DNA of 64,000 nt, taken from contig NZ_CP131913.1 in NCBI RefSeq assembly GCF_030704205.1, positions 2,542,001 through 2,606,000 of the forward strand, read 5' to 3'. The notes under the pieces were generated by a model. The model saw only the letters and a list, made by a program, of their open reading frames with translations. It was not told where the DNA came from and searched no databases. Of the stretch, positions 43,955 to 53,419 are shown in pieces (within the stretch, counting starts at the first letter, position 1; each line of letters begins with the position of its first letter). The stretch is from Halomonas alkalicola (GTDB lineage Bacteria > Pseudomonadota > Gammaproteobacteria > Pseudomonadales > Halomonadaceae). A program made the position numbers and the translations under genes.

Positions 43955-44664
43955 GCGCCTCGCCCATCCTGATCACCGGCGGCGCCCAGCGCCTGGGCCG
44001 CCACTGCGCCGAGCGCCTGGTGGACGACGGCCACCCGGTGATCATCAGCTATCGCCGCGAGCGCCCCGAGCTCGAGGCGCTGCGCAGTCGCGGCATCGTC
44101 ACCCTGCCTGCCGACTTCGCCAGCGAGGCGGGCATTCTCGACTTCATCGCGCGGCTGAAGGAGGCGACCCCCTCGCTGCGGGCGATTGTCCACAACGCCA
44201 GCGACTGGGCCCCGGACTCCACCGGCCCCGAGGCCGGCGCCACCTTCGAGCGGCTGTTTCGCATCCATATGCTGGCGCCCTACCTGATCAACCTGCATGC
44301 GCGGGAGCTGCTCGAAGCGTGCAGCGAGCCCCAGCGCGACATCGTGCACATGACCGACTACGTGGTGCAGAAGGGCTCGAAGAAGCATGCCGCCTATGCC
44401 GCCACCAAGGCAGGGCTCGACAATCTGACCCTGTCGTTCGCCGCCCTGTATGCCCCGGCGATTCAGGTCAACGCCATCGCGCCGGCGCTGATCATGCTCA
44501 ACGAGGGCGACGAGGAGGCCTATGCCGAGAAGGCCCGCGCCAAGTCCGCCATGCAGATGGTCCCGGGCCCGGGGGTGATCTACCAGAGCCTGCGCTACCT
44601 GCTCGACAACCGCTACGTCACCGGCGTCACCCTGCCGGTCGATGGCGGGCGGCATCTTCGCTAG
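43951..44664 (+). CDS. folM: Dihydromonapterin reductase (FolM-type short-chain dehydrogenase)
   Basis: SDR enzyme of 237 residues. The nucleotide motif is TGGAQRLGRH near residue 9, a pteridine-reductase-like variant with Arg for NADPH. NAS (HNASDWAP) and the catalytic Tyr149-x3-Lys153 (YAATK) follow, and the C-terminus is GVTLPVDGGRHLR. FolM reduces dihydromonapterin to tetrahydromonapterin, the cofactor of phenylalanine hydroxylase in some bacteria, and has weak dihydrofolate reductase activity. A link to the aromatic pathway is suggestive because an aromatic-biosynthesis gene lies downstream. Other pteridine-reductase-like SDRs cannot be excluded. Confidence 0.8.
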   Translation: MSASPILITGGAQRLGRHCAERLVDDGHPVIISYRRERPELEALRSRGIVTLPADFASEAGILDFIARLKEATPSLRAIVHNASDWAPDSTGPEAGATFERLFRIHMLAPYLINLHARELLEACSEPQRDIVHMTDYVVQKGSKKHAAYAATKAGLDNLTLSFAALYAPAIQVNAIAPALIMLNEGDEEAYAEKARAKSAMQMVPGPGVIYQSLRYLLDNRYVTGVTLPVDGGRHLR

Positions 44665-44722
44665 ACTATTGCCGGCAACACACCTCCCTTGACAAAGACC
44701 ACCCTCAAAGAAGGAGTGACAG

Positions 44723-44851
44723 ATGGCGGGACATGACGAGAACTTCAAGGATGACTCCGGCTTTCTGGCCGTGGCCCTGGGCCTGATCGTGCTGGTGAGC
44801 ATGAGCGCACTGCCGGCCACCGTCGGCTGGTATCAGGTCGTCGCCGGCTGA
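44723..44851 (+). CDS. Small single-pass membrane protein
   Basis: A 42-residue ORF with an excellent ribosome site (AAGGAGTGACAG before the ATG). It has a charged, acidic N-terminus (MAGHDENFKDD), then one hydrophobic helix of about 20 residues (GFLAVALGLIVLVSMSAL), and a short tail containing Trp and Tyr (GWYQVVAG). I do not recognise a family. It lies between folM and the aromatic leader peptides and may share their transcript. Confidence 0.65.
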   Translation: MAGHDENFKDDSGFLAVALGLIVLVSMSALPATVGWYQVVAG

Positions 44852-44922
44852 ACCGCGCCCCTTCGCGCCCTTGCCAGCCCGACGACGATGGGGCACGATG
44901 AAGGAGTACTCAGGAGATGACC

Positions 44923-45063
44923 ATGACCGCACCCACCATCGACATGCACCGCCGCCTCGCCGCTTCTGCCGGCGCCGCTGCGCGTGGGCTCGATTCGGCG
45001 ATGCGCAGCCGGGGTTACTGGTATGGCTATTTTATGACCGGTGTGCCGGCGGCCATGTCCTGA
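44923..45063 (+). CDS. Aromatic leader peptide 1 upstream of the DAHP synthase gene
   Basis: A 46-residue ORF with AGGAG six bases before the ATG at 44923 (an in-frame ATG at 44917 is also possible). It begins MTAPTI and, near its end, carries a run of aromatic codons GYWYGYF at residues 31-37 (three Tyr, one Trp, one Phe). It stops nine codons later, and two strong hairpins follow. This layout is that of a ribosome-stalling attenuation leader. Leader 2, 143 bases downstream of its stop, has a related start and the same aromatic composition. Confidence 0.7.
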   Translation: MTAPTIDMHRRLAASAGAAARGLDSAMRSRGYWYGYFMTGVPAAMS

Positions 45064-45080
45064 GCAGCAGACGACATCGC

Positions 45081-45150
45081 CGGGAGGCACGCCCCACCAG
45101 GGTCGCCTCCCGACAGAACCCCCGGAAGGCCACCCGCCCCGGGGGTTCTG
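45081..45150 (+). promoter_or_regulatory. Paired attenuator-like hairpins after leader 1
   Basis: Hairpin A: CGGGAGGC (45081-45088) / GCCTCCCG (45105-45112), with an inner CCC/GGG. Hairpin B: perfect 12-bp stem CAGAACCCCCGG (45114-45125) / CCGGGGGTTCTG (45139-45150). No long T tract follows B, only GCGTTCTGG. The 5' arm of B can alternatively pair, with one bulged C, to CCGGGGTT at 45009-45016, which is the segment that begins the aromatic codons of leader 1. Confidence 0.6.
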
Positions 45151-45205
45151 CGTTCTGGGGCAGTCGATTCACCCGGACATCAAGATGACAGAGAGGAGAG
45201 GCACC

Positions 45206-45370
45206 ATGATCGCACCCATCGCTTTCGCCATTCGCCCGCTGACCGGCGTTACCGGCTATTACGGCTATTGGCGATTTAGCGAGCTGCGGTCGTGCCACTG
45301 CGCCACCTCCGACCGTAGCACCATCGGTGGCACCCGACCGACACGATGTATGACCGCTACCCGGAGTTGA
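45206..45370 (+). CDS. Aromatic leader peptide 2 upstream of the DAHP synthase gene
   Basis: A 54-residue ORF with AGGAG seven bases before the ATG at 45206. It starts MIAPIA (compare MTAPTI of leader 1) and has GYYGYWRF at residues 17-24, again three Tyr, one Trp and one Phe. It continues for 30 more Arg/Thr/Ser-rich codons and ends at TGA 45368-45370, only six bases before the DAHP synthase ATG and just past its ribosome site. Translation of this ORF must therefore affect initiation at the synthase gene. The region after the aromatic codons can fold in alternative, mutually exclusive ways. Confidence 0.7.
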   Translation: MIAPIAFAIRPLTGVTGYYGYWRFSELRSCHCATSDRSTIGGTRPTRCMTATRS

Positions 45371-45376
45371 TGCCCC

Positions 45377-46480
<1,104 letters not shown>

Positions 46481-46504
46481 CACAGCACAGTCACTGCCGG
46501 CGTG

Positions 46505-46616
46505 AGGAGCGCGGGGGGCAGGTCTGGAGGGGGTCCTACGCCATGGATGGCGTCGGTAGCGCCCAGGGAGGGGTTCACAGCGCCCCCGAACAGGCCTGCC
46601 GCCGGAGCAGCTCCGT
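46505..46616 (+). repeat. Dispersed palindromic intergenic repeat, copy 4
   Basis: Plus-strand copy between the DAHP synthase and DUF3087-like genes: GAGCGCGGGGGGCAGGTC, GAGGGGGTCC, a central hairpin ACGCCAT / ATGGCGT around GG, GGTAGCGCCCAGGGAGGGGTTCACAGCGCCCCC, and the closing arm AGGCCTGCCGCCGG. Confidence 0.85.
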
Positions 46617-46703
46617 GGTACTGGCCACCGGGTTAGCCCTGTACCCCAGGGGAGGGAGTCGGGATAATCACCCCGATTTCCGACTCGCCACCCTGGAGGC
46701 CCC

Positions 46704-47223
46704 ATGTCATTCCGGTTCGAAACCCACGCTCCCGAGACCTACCGGCGCAAGGCGAAGATGATCAGCCTGGCCATGGCCGGCCAGCTGATCGTCTTCGGAC
46801 TGGTCTTTGCCCAGCTGCTGCAGGCGGCCTTCGATGGCGGCTTCTGGCTCAATGCGCTGGGGGTGCTGCTGGGCCTGGTGGCCACCAGCCTGACCTTCGC
46901 GGTGCTGCGCGAGCGCCCCTGGATGACCGAGATGCGCTATGTCTGGCAGCTCAAGCACCACCTCTCCCGGGTCAGCGGCTACCTCCCCGCGCTGCGCCGC
47001 GGCGTGGAGGAGGGGCAACGGCAACGGCACGGCCTTAACCCTCCTCACCTTCTATCACCAGGGCATGGCCCAGCTCGCCGAGCTCAACGGGCGCACCCTG
47101 GATGACGACGCCGAGCTGCTCGCCGAGCGCCAGCGGGTACGCCTGGCCCGCCAGGAGCGTGGCCTGCCCGAGCGGGTCGACGGCTTCGACCCCGAGGACC
47201 TCGCCGCCTTCAAGCGCGGCTGA
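46704..47223 (+). pseudogene. DUF3087-like small membrane protein, frameshifted
   Basis: Begins MSFRFETHAPETYRRKAKM after a GGAGG ribosome site, with two hydrophobic helices at about residues 20-42 and 47-68. The frame breaks inside the four-G run at 47012-47015. Deleting one G joins it to the second frame, which reads EEGNGTALTLLTFYHQGMAQLAEL and ends at 47223, giving about 172 residues. The whole resembles the uncharacterised DUF3087 family, recognised from the N-terminal pattern with moderate confidence. Without the fix, the first frame ends in nonsense at 47105. Function unknown. Confidence 0.7.
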
Positions 47224-47274
47224 CTCCCTCCCCAGGCCTCTGCAGTCGCGCTATCGGCGCGGCGGCACACCCCC

Positions 47275-49485
47275 TCACGCCTTGGCGGCGTAGGCGTAGA
47301 GCAGCGTCTCCTGGGCGCTGATCGGCGCGGCGTCGCCGGGGGTCTGCTTGACGTAGCTGCCGTCCGGCTGCAGCCGCCAGCTCTGGCAGTTGTCCACCAG
47401 GTAGGTCTCGAGGTCCTTGCGGACCCGGGCGGCCAGCTTCCTGTCGCGCAGCGGGAAGCAGGTCTCCACCCGGTGGAACATGTTGCGGCTCATGAAGTCG
47501 GCGCTGGACGCCCACACCTCGGCCTTGCCGTGATTCTGGAAGTAGAACACCCGGGTGTGCTCCAGGAAGCGGCCGATGATCGAGCGCACCCGGATATTCT
47601 CCGAGACGCCGGGAATCCCGGGCCGCAGGCAGCACATGCCGCGGATGATCAGGTCGCACTCCACCCCGGCGCGGGAGGCCCGGTAGAGCGCCTGGATCAG
47701 CTTGGGCTCGGTCAGCGAGTTGCACTTGATGATCAGGTGGGCGCGGCGCCCCTTGCGGGCGTGCTCCGCCTCGCGGTCGATCATCGCCACCATGCCTTCG
47801 TGGAGCGTGAAGGGCGCGTGCAGCAGAGTCTCGATATGCCGGGCACGCCCCATCCCCGAGAGCTGCTGGAACACCTGGTGGACGTCCTCGCACAGCGCCT
47901 CGTCGGCGGTGAGCAGGCTGTAGTCGGTATAGAGCTTGGCCGTCTTCGAGTGGTAGTTACCGGTGCCGAGGTGCACGTAGTAGCGCAGCCGCCCCTTCTC
48001 GCGACGCACGATATGCATCATCTTGGCGTGGGTCTTGTAGGCCATCACCCCGTAGATGACGATGGCGCCGGCCTCCTGGAGGCGTGAGGCGAGCGCCAGG
48101 TTGTCCGCCTCGTCGAAGCGGGCGCGCAGCTCTATGACCACGGTCACCTCCTTGCCGCCACGCGCCGCCTCCACCAGCGAGGTGACGATGGGGGAGTCGG
48201 CGCCGGTGCGGTAGAGGGTCTGCTTGATCGCCAGCACCGAGGGGTCCCGGGCCGCCTCGGCGAGCAGCTCCTCCACCGGCGAGAAGGCCTGGAAGGGGTG
48301 GTGGAGCAGGATGTCGCCGGCGGCGATGGCATCGAACAGGCTGCCCTCCTTCTTGAAGTTCTTGGGCAGCCCCGGGGAGAAGGGACGGTAGAAGAGCTCC
48401 GGGCGATCCAGGTCCCCCAGCAGCGCCATCATGCGGGTCAGGTTGACCGGCCCGTTGACCCGGTAGAGGTCCTGCTCGGAGAGCGCGAACTCCCTGAGCA
48501 GGAAGTCCGCCAGCTCGTCCGGGCAGGTGTCTACCACCTCCAGGCGCACGCCGCTGCCGTAGCGCCGTGCCAGCAGCTCGCCGCGCAGCGCCGAGGCGAG
48601 GTCCGAGACCTCCTCCGGGTCCACCGTCATGTCGGCGTTGCGGGTCAGCCGGAACTGGTAGCAGCCGCGCACCCTCATGCCCGGGAAGAGCTCCTCGGCG
48701 TGGGCGTGGATCATGGAGGAGAGGAAGACGGCCTCGCTGAAGCCCTCCTCGCACAGCTCGGCAGGCAGGGCGATCACCCGTGGCAGCGAGCGCGGGGCCG
48801 GCAGGATGGCGAGCCCCCCCTCGCGGCCGAAGGCGTCCTTGCCCTCGAGCTGGACGATGAAGTTGAGGCTCTTGTTGACCAGCCGCGGGAAGGGGTGGGA
48901 GGGGTCCAGCCCGATCGGGCTGATGACCGGCATGATCTCCTCATCGAAGTAGTCGCGCACCCAGGCGCGCTGGGCCTCGGTCCAGTCGCTGCGCCGCCGG
49001 AAGCGCAGGCCCCGCTCCTCCAGCGCCGGCAGCAGGGCCTCGTTGAGGATGCGGTACTGGCGCTCGATCTGCTCGTGGGCGATCTGCGAGATCTCGCCGA
49101 GCACCGACTGCGGCGAGCGGCCGTCGATGCCGGTGCTGTCGTCGCCCAGGGCCACCCGGTGCTTCAGGCCGGCCACCCGGATCTCGAAGAACTCGTCCAG
49201 GTTGGAGGAGAAGATCAGCAGGAACATCAGCCGATTGAGCAGCGGATGCGACTCGTCCAGGGCCTGCTCCAGAACCCGCATGTTGAACTGCAGATGCGAG
49301 AGCTCGCGGTTGAAGTAGAGGCTGGGGTCGGCCAGGTCCGCCTCCGCCTCCGGCAGCGCCTTGGGCTTGATGCCGGTGCGGGTCTGGTTGAGGCGCGGGG
49401 CCGGTGGCTCGGGCAGGGCCTCCTCGCTCGAGACGTCGGCGGGCCCGGCGACAAGGGGGACGGATTCGGGGCTACGGTCTTCCAT
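47275..49485 (-). CDS. ppk1: Polyphosphate kinase 1
   Basis: Polymerises the gamma-phosphate of ATP into inorganic polyphosphate. The product has 736 residues from the ATG at 49485, which follows a GAGAG; the open frame extends further upstream without a ribosome site. The four-domain PPK1 order is visible: an N-terminal domain starting with YFNRELSHLQFNMRVLEQA, the head domain, and two phospholipase-D-like catalytic domains. These include VMAYKTHAKMM with the probable phosphorylated His at about 486, and LGTGNYHSKTAKLYTDYS. Its antagonist ppx is about 8 kb away. It follows hemB on the same strand after 43 bases. Confidence 0.95.
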   Translation of the reverse strand: MEDRSPESVPLVAGPADVSSEEALPEPPAPRLNQTRTGIKPKALPEAEADLADPSLYFNRELSHLQFNMRVLEQALDESHPLLNRLMFLLIFSSNLDEFFEIRVAGLKHRVALGDDSTGIDGRSPQSVLGEISQIAHEQIERQYRILNEALLPALEERGLRFRRRSDWTEAQRAWVRDYFDEEIMPVISPIGLDPSHPFPRLVNKSLNFIVQLEGKDAFGREGGLAILPAPRSLPRVIALPAELCEEGFSEAVFLSSMIHAHAEELFPGMRVRGCYQFRLTRNADMTVDPEEVSDLASALRGELLARRYGSGVRLEVVDTCPDELADFLLREFALSEQDLYRVNGPVNLTRMMALLGDLDRPELFYRPFSPGLPKNFKKEGSLFDAIAAGDILLHHPFQAFSPVEELLAEAARDPSVLAIKQTLYRTGADSPIVTSLVEAARGGKEVTVVIELRARFDEADNLALASRLQEAGAIVIYGVMAYKTHAKMMHIVRREKGRLRYYVHLGTGNYHSKTAKLYTDYSLLTADEALCEDVHQVFQQLSGMGRARHIETLLHAPFTLHEGMVAMIDREAEHARKGRRAHLIIKCNSLTEPKLIQALYRASRAGVECDLIIRGMCCLRPGIPGVSENIRVRSIIGRFLEHTRVFYFQNHGKAEVWASSADFMSRNMFHRVETCFPLRDRKLAARVRKDLETYLVDNCQSWRLQPDGSYVKQTPGDAAPISAQETLLYAYAAKA

Positions 49486-49528
49486 GGGCAACTCTCTCGG
49501 GGTCCAGGAAGGGGCCGAGCCCCCTCCA

Positions 49529-50690
<1,162 letters not shown>

Positions 50691-50747
50691 GTGGGATTCG
50701 ATTATCGGGCCCGCCTGCCGGCGGGTGACCCCTGCAAGGAGACAGGC

Positions 50748-51410
50748 ATGAGCAAACAGGTGGCGGTGATTCTCTCGGGCTGCGGTGTCTTCGACGGTTC
50801 CGAGATCTACGAGACCACCCTGACCCTGCTGCGGCTCGACCAGCTGGGCATCGGCTATCGCTGCTTCGCCCCGGACATCGAGCAGCACCACGTGATCGAC
50901 CATCGCAGCGGTGAGGTGGCCGAGGGCGAGACGCGCAATGTGCTGACGGAGTCTGCGCGTCTGGCCCGCGGCGAGATCTCGCCGCTCGCGGAGCTGGCCG
51001 CCGACGACTTCGACGCGGTGATCCTGCCCGGCGGCTTCGGGGCGGCCAAGAACCTGTCGAGCTTCGCCGAGGCGGGGGCCGGCATGGAGGTGCTGGGCGA
51101 GCTCCGGGAGGCCCTGGCCGGCTTCTTTGACGCCCGCAAGCCGATCGGCCTGATGTGCATCGCGCCGGTGATGGTGCCCAAGCTGCTGGGCAATGGCATC
51201 GCCGTGACCATCGGCCACGACCCGGGTGTCTCCGGCGCCATCAGCGCCATGGGCGGGCTGCACCGCACCTGCGGCGTGGAGGAGATCGTGGTGGACTTCG
51301 AGAACCGCGTGGTCACCACCCCGGCCTACATGCTGGCGACCCGCATCAGCGAGGCGGCCACCGGCATCTTCAAGCTGGTCGACCGCATCGACGAGCTGAT
51401 GGATCGCTGA
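50748..51410 (+). CDS. elbB: ElbB family glyoxalase / DJ-1-PfpI-like protein
   Basis: Product of 220 residues with the ElbB start SKQVAVILSGCGVFDGSEIYE, a nucleophile-elbow Cys region (GLMCIAPVM, Cys at about 140) and DVILPGGFG-type packing (DAVILPGGFGAAKNLSSFA). E. coli ElbB has glyoxalase activity in vitro and was linked to isoprenoid production; its physiological role is unclear. AAGGAGACAGGC precedes the ATG. A strong terminator separates it from the convergent tat genes. Confidence 0.93.
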   Translation: MSKQVAVILSGCGVFDGSEIYETTLTLLRLDQLGIGYRCFAPDIEQHHVIDHRSGEVAEGETRNVLTESARLARGEISPLAELAADDFDAVILPGGFGAAKNLSSFAEAGAGMEVLGELREALAGFFDARKPIGLMCIAPVMVPKLLGNGIAVTIGHDPGVSGAISAMGGLHRTCGVEEIVVDFENRVVTTPAYMLATRISEAATGIFKLVDRIDELMDR

Positions 51411-51455
51411 GCCGCAAGCGGCAGGCTCCCCGAGCCGCAGGCGTCCGGAAACCAA

Positions 51456-51490
51456 GAACCCCGCAGGCTCAAGCCTGCGGGGTTCACTTT
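51456..51490. terminator. Terminator between elbB and tatC
   Basis: Stem GAACCCCGCAGGCT (51456-51469) / AGCCTGCGGGGTTC (51472-51485), folding with a TCAA loop, followed by ACTTTT. It lies between convergent genes and is symmetrical enough to act in both directions. Confidence 0.85.
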
Positions 51491-51525
51491 TGGGCAGGGC
51501 CAGACGGATGCCTTGCGCTTGCCGC

Positions 51526-52296
51526 TCAGGCCTCGTCTTCCTCCGCCGCGCGCCGCTGCTTCTTGCGGCGTGCCAGGCGCCCGAACAGCAGGCCCACCTC
51601 GTAGAGCAGGTACATGGGCACCGCCAGCAGGCTCTGGGAGATCACGTCCGGGGGGGTGAGCAGCATGCCCACCACGAAGCAGCCGAGGATGATGTAGGGG
51701 CGCTTCTTCGACAGGCTCTCCACCGTGGTGGCGCCCGAGGCGATCAGCAGGAAGGTGGCGATGGGGATCTCGAAGGCCACCCCGAAGGCGAAGAACAGCT
51801 TGAGCACGAAGTTGAGGTAGGCGTTGATGTCGGTCATCACCGCCACGTTCTCCGGCCCCGTCTGGGTGAAGAACTGGAACAGCAGCGGGAAGACCACGTA
51901 GTAGGCGAAGGCCGCCCCGGCGTAGAAGAGCAGCACGCTGGAGGCCAGGATCGGCAGCGCCAGGGCCTTCTCGTTGTCGTAGAGCCCGGGGGCCACGAAG
52001 GCCCACGCTTGGTGCAGCACATAGGGAATGGCGATGAACACCGCCACCACCAGGGTCAGCTTGAAAGGCGCCAGGAAGGGCGAGGCCACCTCGGTGGCGA
52101 TCATCTGCGACCCCTCCGGCAGCAGCGCCATCAGCGGCTGGGCCACGAAGGTGTAGATGTCGTTGGCGAAGGCGTAGAGGCCCAGGAAGATCACCAGGAT
52201 CGCCACCACGCTGCGCAGCAGTCGCGAGCGCAGTTCGATCAGGTGCTCGATCAGGGTGGCCTGGTGCTGTTCCGGGCTGTCACCGGTCTTGCTCAT
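51526..52296 (-). CDS. tatC: Sec-independent protein translocase subunit TatC
   Basis: Polytopic core of the twin-arginine export system; with TatB it recognises the RR signal peptide. The product has 256 residues with six hydrophobic helices. The conserved N-terminal HLIELRSRLLRS, the FLAPFKLTLVVAVFIAIPYVLHQAWAF region (whose early Phe and Pro residues are typical) and an IASG...RPYIILGCFVVGMLLTPPDVISQ segment are present. The basic C-terminal tail is LARRKKQRR. Its start overlaps the tatB stop (ATGA). Confidence 0.96.
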   Translation of the reverse strand: MSKTGDSPEQHQATLIEHLIELRSRLLRSVVAILVIFLGLYAFANDIYTFVAQPLMALLPEGSQMIATEVASPFLAPFKLTLVVAVFIAIPYVLHQAWAFVAPGLYDNEKALALPILASSVLLFYAGAAFAYYVVFPLLFQFFTQTGPENVAVMTDINAYLNFVLKLFFAFGVAFEIPIATFLLIASGATTVESLSKKRPYIILGCFVVGMLLTPPDVISQSLLAVPMYLLYEVGLLFGRLARRKKQRRAAEEDEA

Positions 52297-52733
52297 CGGG
52301 AGGAGGCGTCCTTGTCGGCGGCGGTGGGCTCGGGGCGTTCATCGGGACGCGCATCGTCAGCCGGCCCCTGGCTGCCGGCGCCGTCGCGGCGGGCGCGGGC
52401 CAGGGCGTCGTCCAGGCGCTGCTCGGCGCTGGGCGCGGGGGCCTGGTCCGGCTTGCTCTCGGCAGGGCGGTCGGGCTCGGCGAGGCTCTCCACGTCGCGC
52501 TGAACCTGGCGCACGCTCTCGTCGAGCTTCTTCTGCTGCTCGTTGAGCTTCTGGCGCAGCTCCTCCGCCTCGAGCTGGGCGCTGATCTCGCGCTGCATGC
52601 CGGAGACGGTACGCTTGATTTTGCCGATCCACAGCCCCGCGGTGCGCGCCGCCTTGGGCAGCCGCTCCGGGCCCAGCACCAGCAGGCCGACCACGCCGAT
52701 GAACATGAGTTCGAGAAAGCCGATGTCAAACAT
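52293..52733 (-). CDS. tatB: Sec-independent protein translocase subunit TatB
   Basis: Product of 146 residues: an N-terminal transmembrane helix starting MFDIGFLELMFIGVVGLLVLG, the hinge GPERLP, an amphipathic helix, then a long charged coiled-coil tail (about residues 45-85) and an acidic C-terminus. Glu8 in FLELM is the residue that distinguishes TatB from TatA. It lies six bases after tatA. Confidence 0.95.
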   Translation of the reverse strand: MFDIGFLELMFIGVVGLLVLGPERLPKAARTAGLWIGKIKRTVSGMQREISAQLEAEELRQKLNEQQKKLDESVRQVQRDVESLAEPDRPAESKPDQAPAPSAEQRLDDALARARRDGAGSQGPADDARPDERPEPTAADKDASSR

Positions 52734-52739
52734 GGCGGC

Positions 52740-53000
52740 TTACTTGCGCTCTTCCTGTTCCTCGGGCTTGCGCTCGGCCTGGACGTCGTAGGTGTTGGTC
52801 TCTTCCTTGTGGTCCACGCGGGCCTGGGTCTGGGTGTCGTCCTTCTCCTCGCCCTTCTCCTCCTCGTGCATGGCCTTCTTGAAGCCCTTCACGGCGCCCC
52901 CCAGGTCGCTGCCGACGTTGCGCAGCTTCTTGGTGCCGAAGATCAGGATGATGATGCCGAGTACGATCAGCAGCTGCCAGATACTGATACCACCTAACAT
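52740..53000 (-). CDS. tatA: Sec-independent protein translocase subunit TatA
   Basis: Pore-forming Tat subunit of 86 residues. It has one membrane helix ([18 protein letters not shown]), the [24 protein letters not shown] amphipathic helix, and a highly acidic, Glu/Lys-rich tail (residues about 45-86), consistent with a moderate halophile. Gln8 rather than Glu marks it as TatA. First of tatABC, downstream of hisE. Confidence 0.96.
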   Translation of the reverse strand: MLGGISIWQLLIVLGIIILIFGTKKLRNVGSDLGGAVKGFKKAMHEEEKGEEKDDTQTQARVDHKEETNTYDVQAERKPEEQEERK

Positions 53001-53050
53001 GTGTGCTTCCTCTGGAACGGGGCCCCGGCCTGTCCGGGAGCCGTAAGAAT

Positions 53051-53386
53051 CTATTGCTGCCTGGCGGCCTTCTCGTCGTGGCCGGAGACGCCGAAGCGGC
53101 GGCCCAGCTCGTCGAGCACGGCGCGGTGGTCGAGGTCGAGGTGCGACAGCATCACCAGGCTATGAAACCACAGGTCGGCCGTCTCGGCGATCAACGCCTC
53201 ACGCTCGGCCTCGCCTCCACGCTCCGCATCCTTGGCGGCCAGCAGGGTCTCGGTGGCTTCCTCGCCGACCTTCTCGAGTATCTTGTTCAGGCCCTTGTGA
53301 TGCAAGGCGGCGACGTAGGAATCCTGCGGATCCCCCTGGCGGCGTTGATCCAGGACAGCTTGCAGGCGCTCGAGAATATCGCTCAT
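53051..53386 (-). CDS. hisE: Phosphoribosyl-ATP pyrophosphatase
   Basis: Second step of histidine biosynthesis. The product has 111 residues of the all-alpha MazG-like fold, with [14 protein letters not shown] and [14 protein letters not shown] containing the acidic metal ligands. It is a stand-alone HisE: no HisI partner is adjacent, although hisI-hisE-tat is the usual order in pseudomonads, so hisI has moved or is lost here. It lies between ubiB and tatA in one minus-strand run. Confidence 0.94.
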   Translation of the reverse strand: MSDILERLQAVLDQRRQGDPQDSYVAALHHKGLNKILEKVGEEATETLLAAKDAERGGEAEREALIAETADLWFHSLVMLSHLDLDHRAVLDELGRRFGVSGHDEKAARQQ

Positions 53387-53419
53387 GGATGAAGGTTCCG
53401 TGACGTGGGTGGAGGGGGG

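Noticed and set aside
44689..44717. TTGACA at 44689-44694 as the promoter of the small membrane peptide and aromatic leaders
   Set aside because: A perfect -35, but no acceptable -10 lies 16-18 bases downstream (GGAGTG there is the ribosome site), so I do not call a promoter.
44871..45188. 105-codon frame overlapping leader 1 in another register
   Set aside because: No conserved features. It overlaps the leader whose ribosome site and aromatic run are convincing.
45041..45370. Longer 109-codon version of leader 2 starting at 45041
   Set aside because: It would cross both hairpins after leader 1 and lacks a ribosome site. The ATG at 45206 has AGGAG at ideal spacing and matches the start of leader 1.
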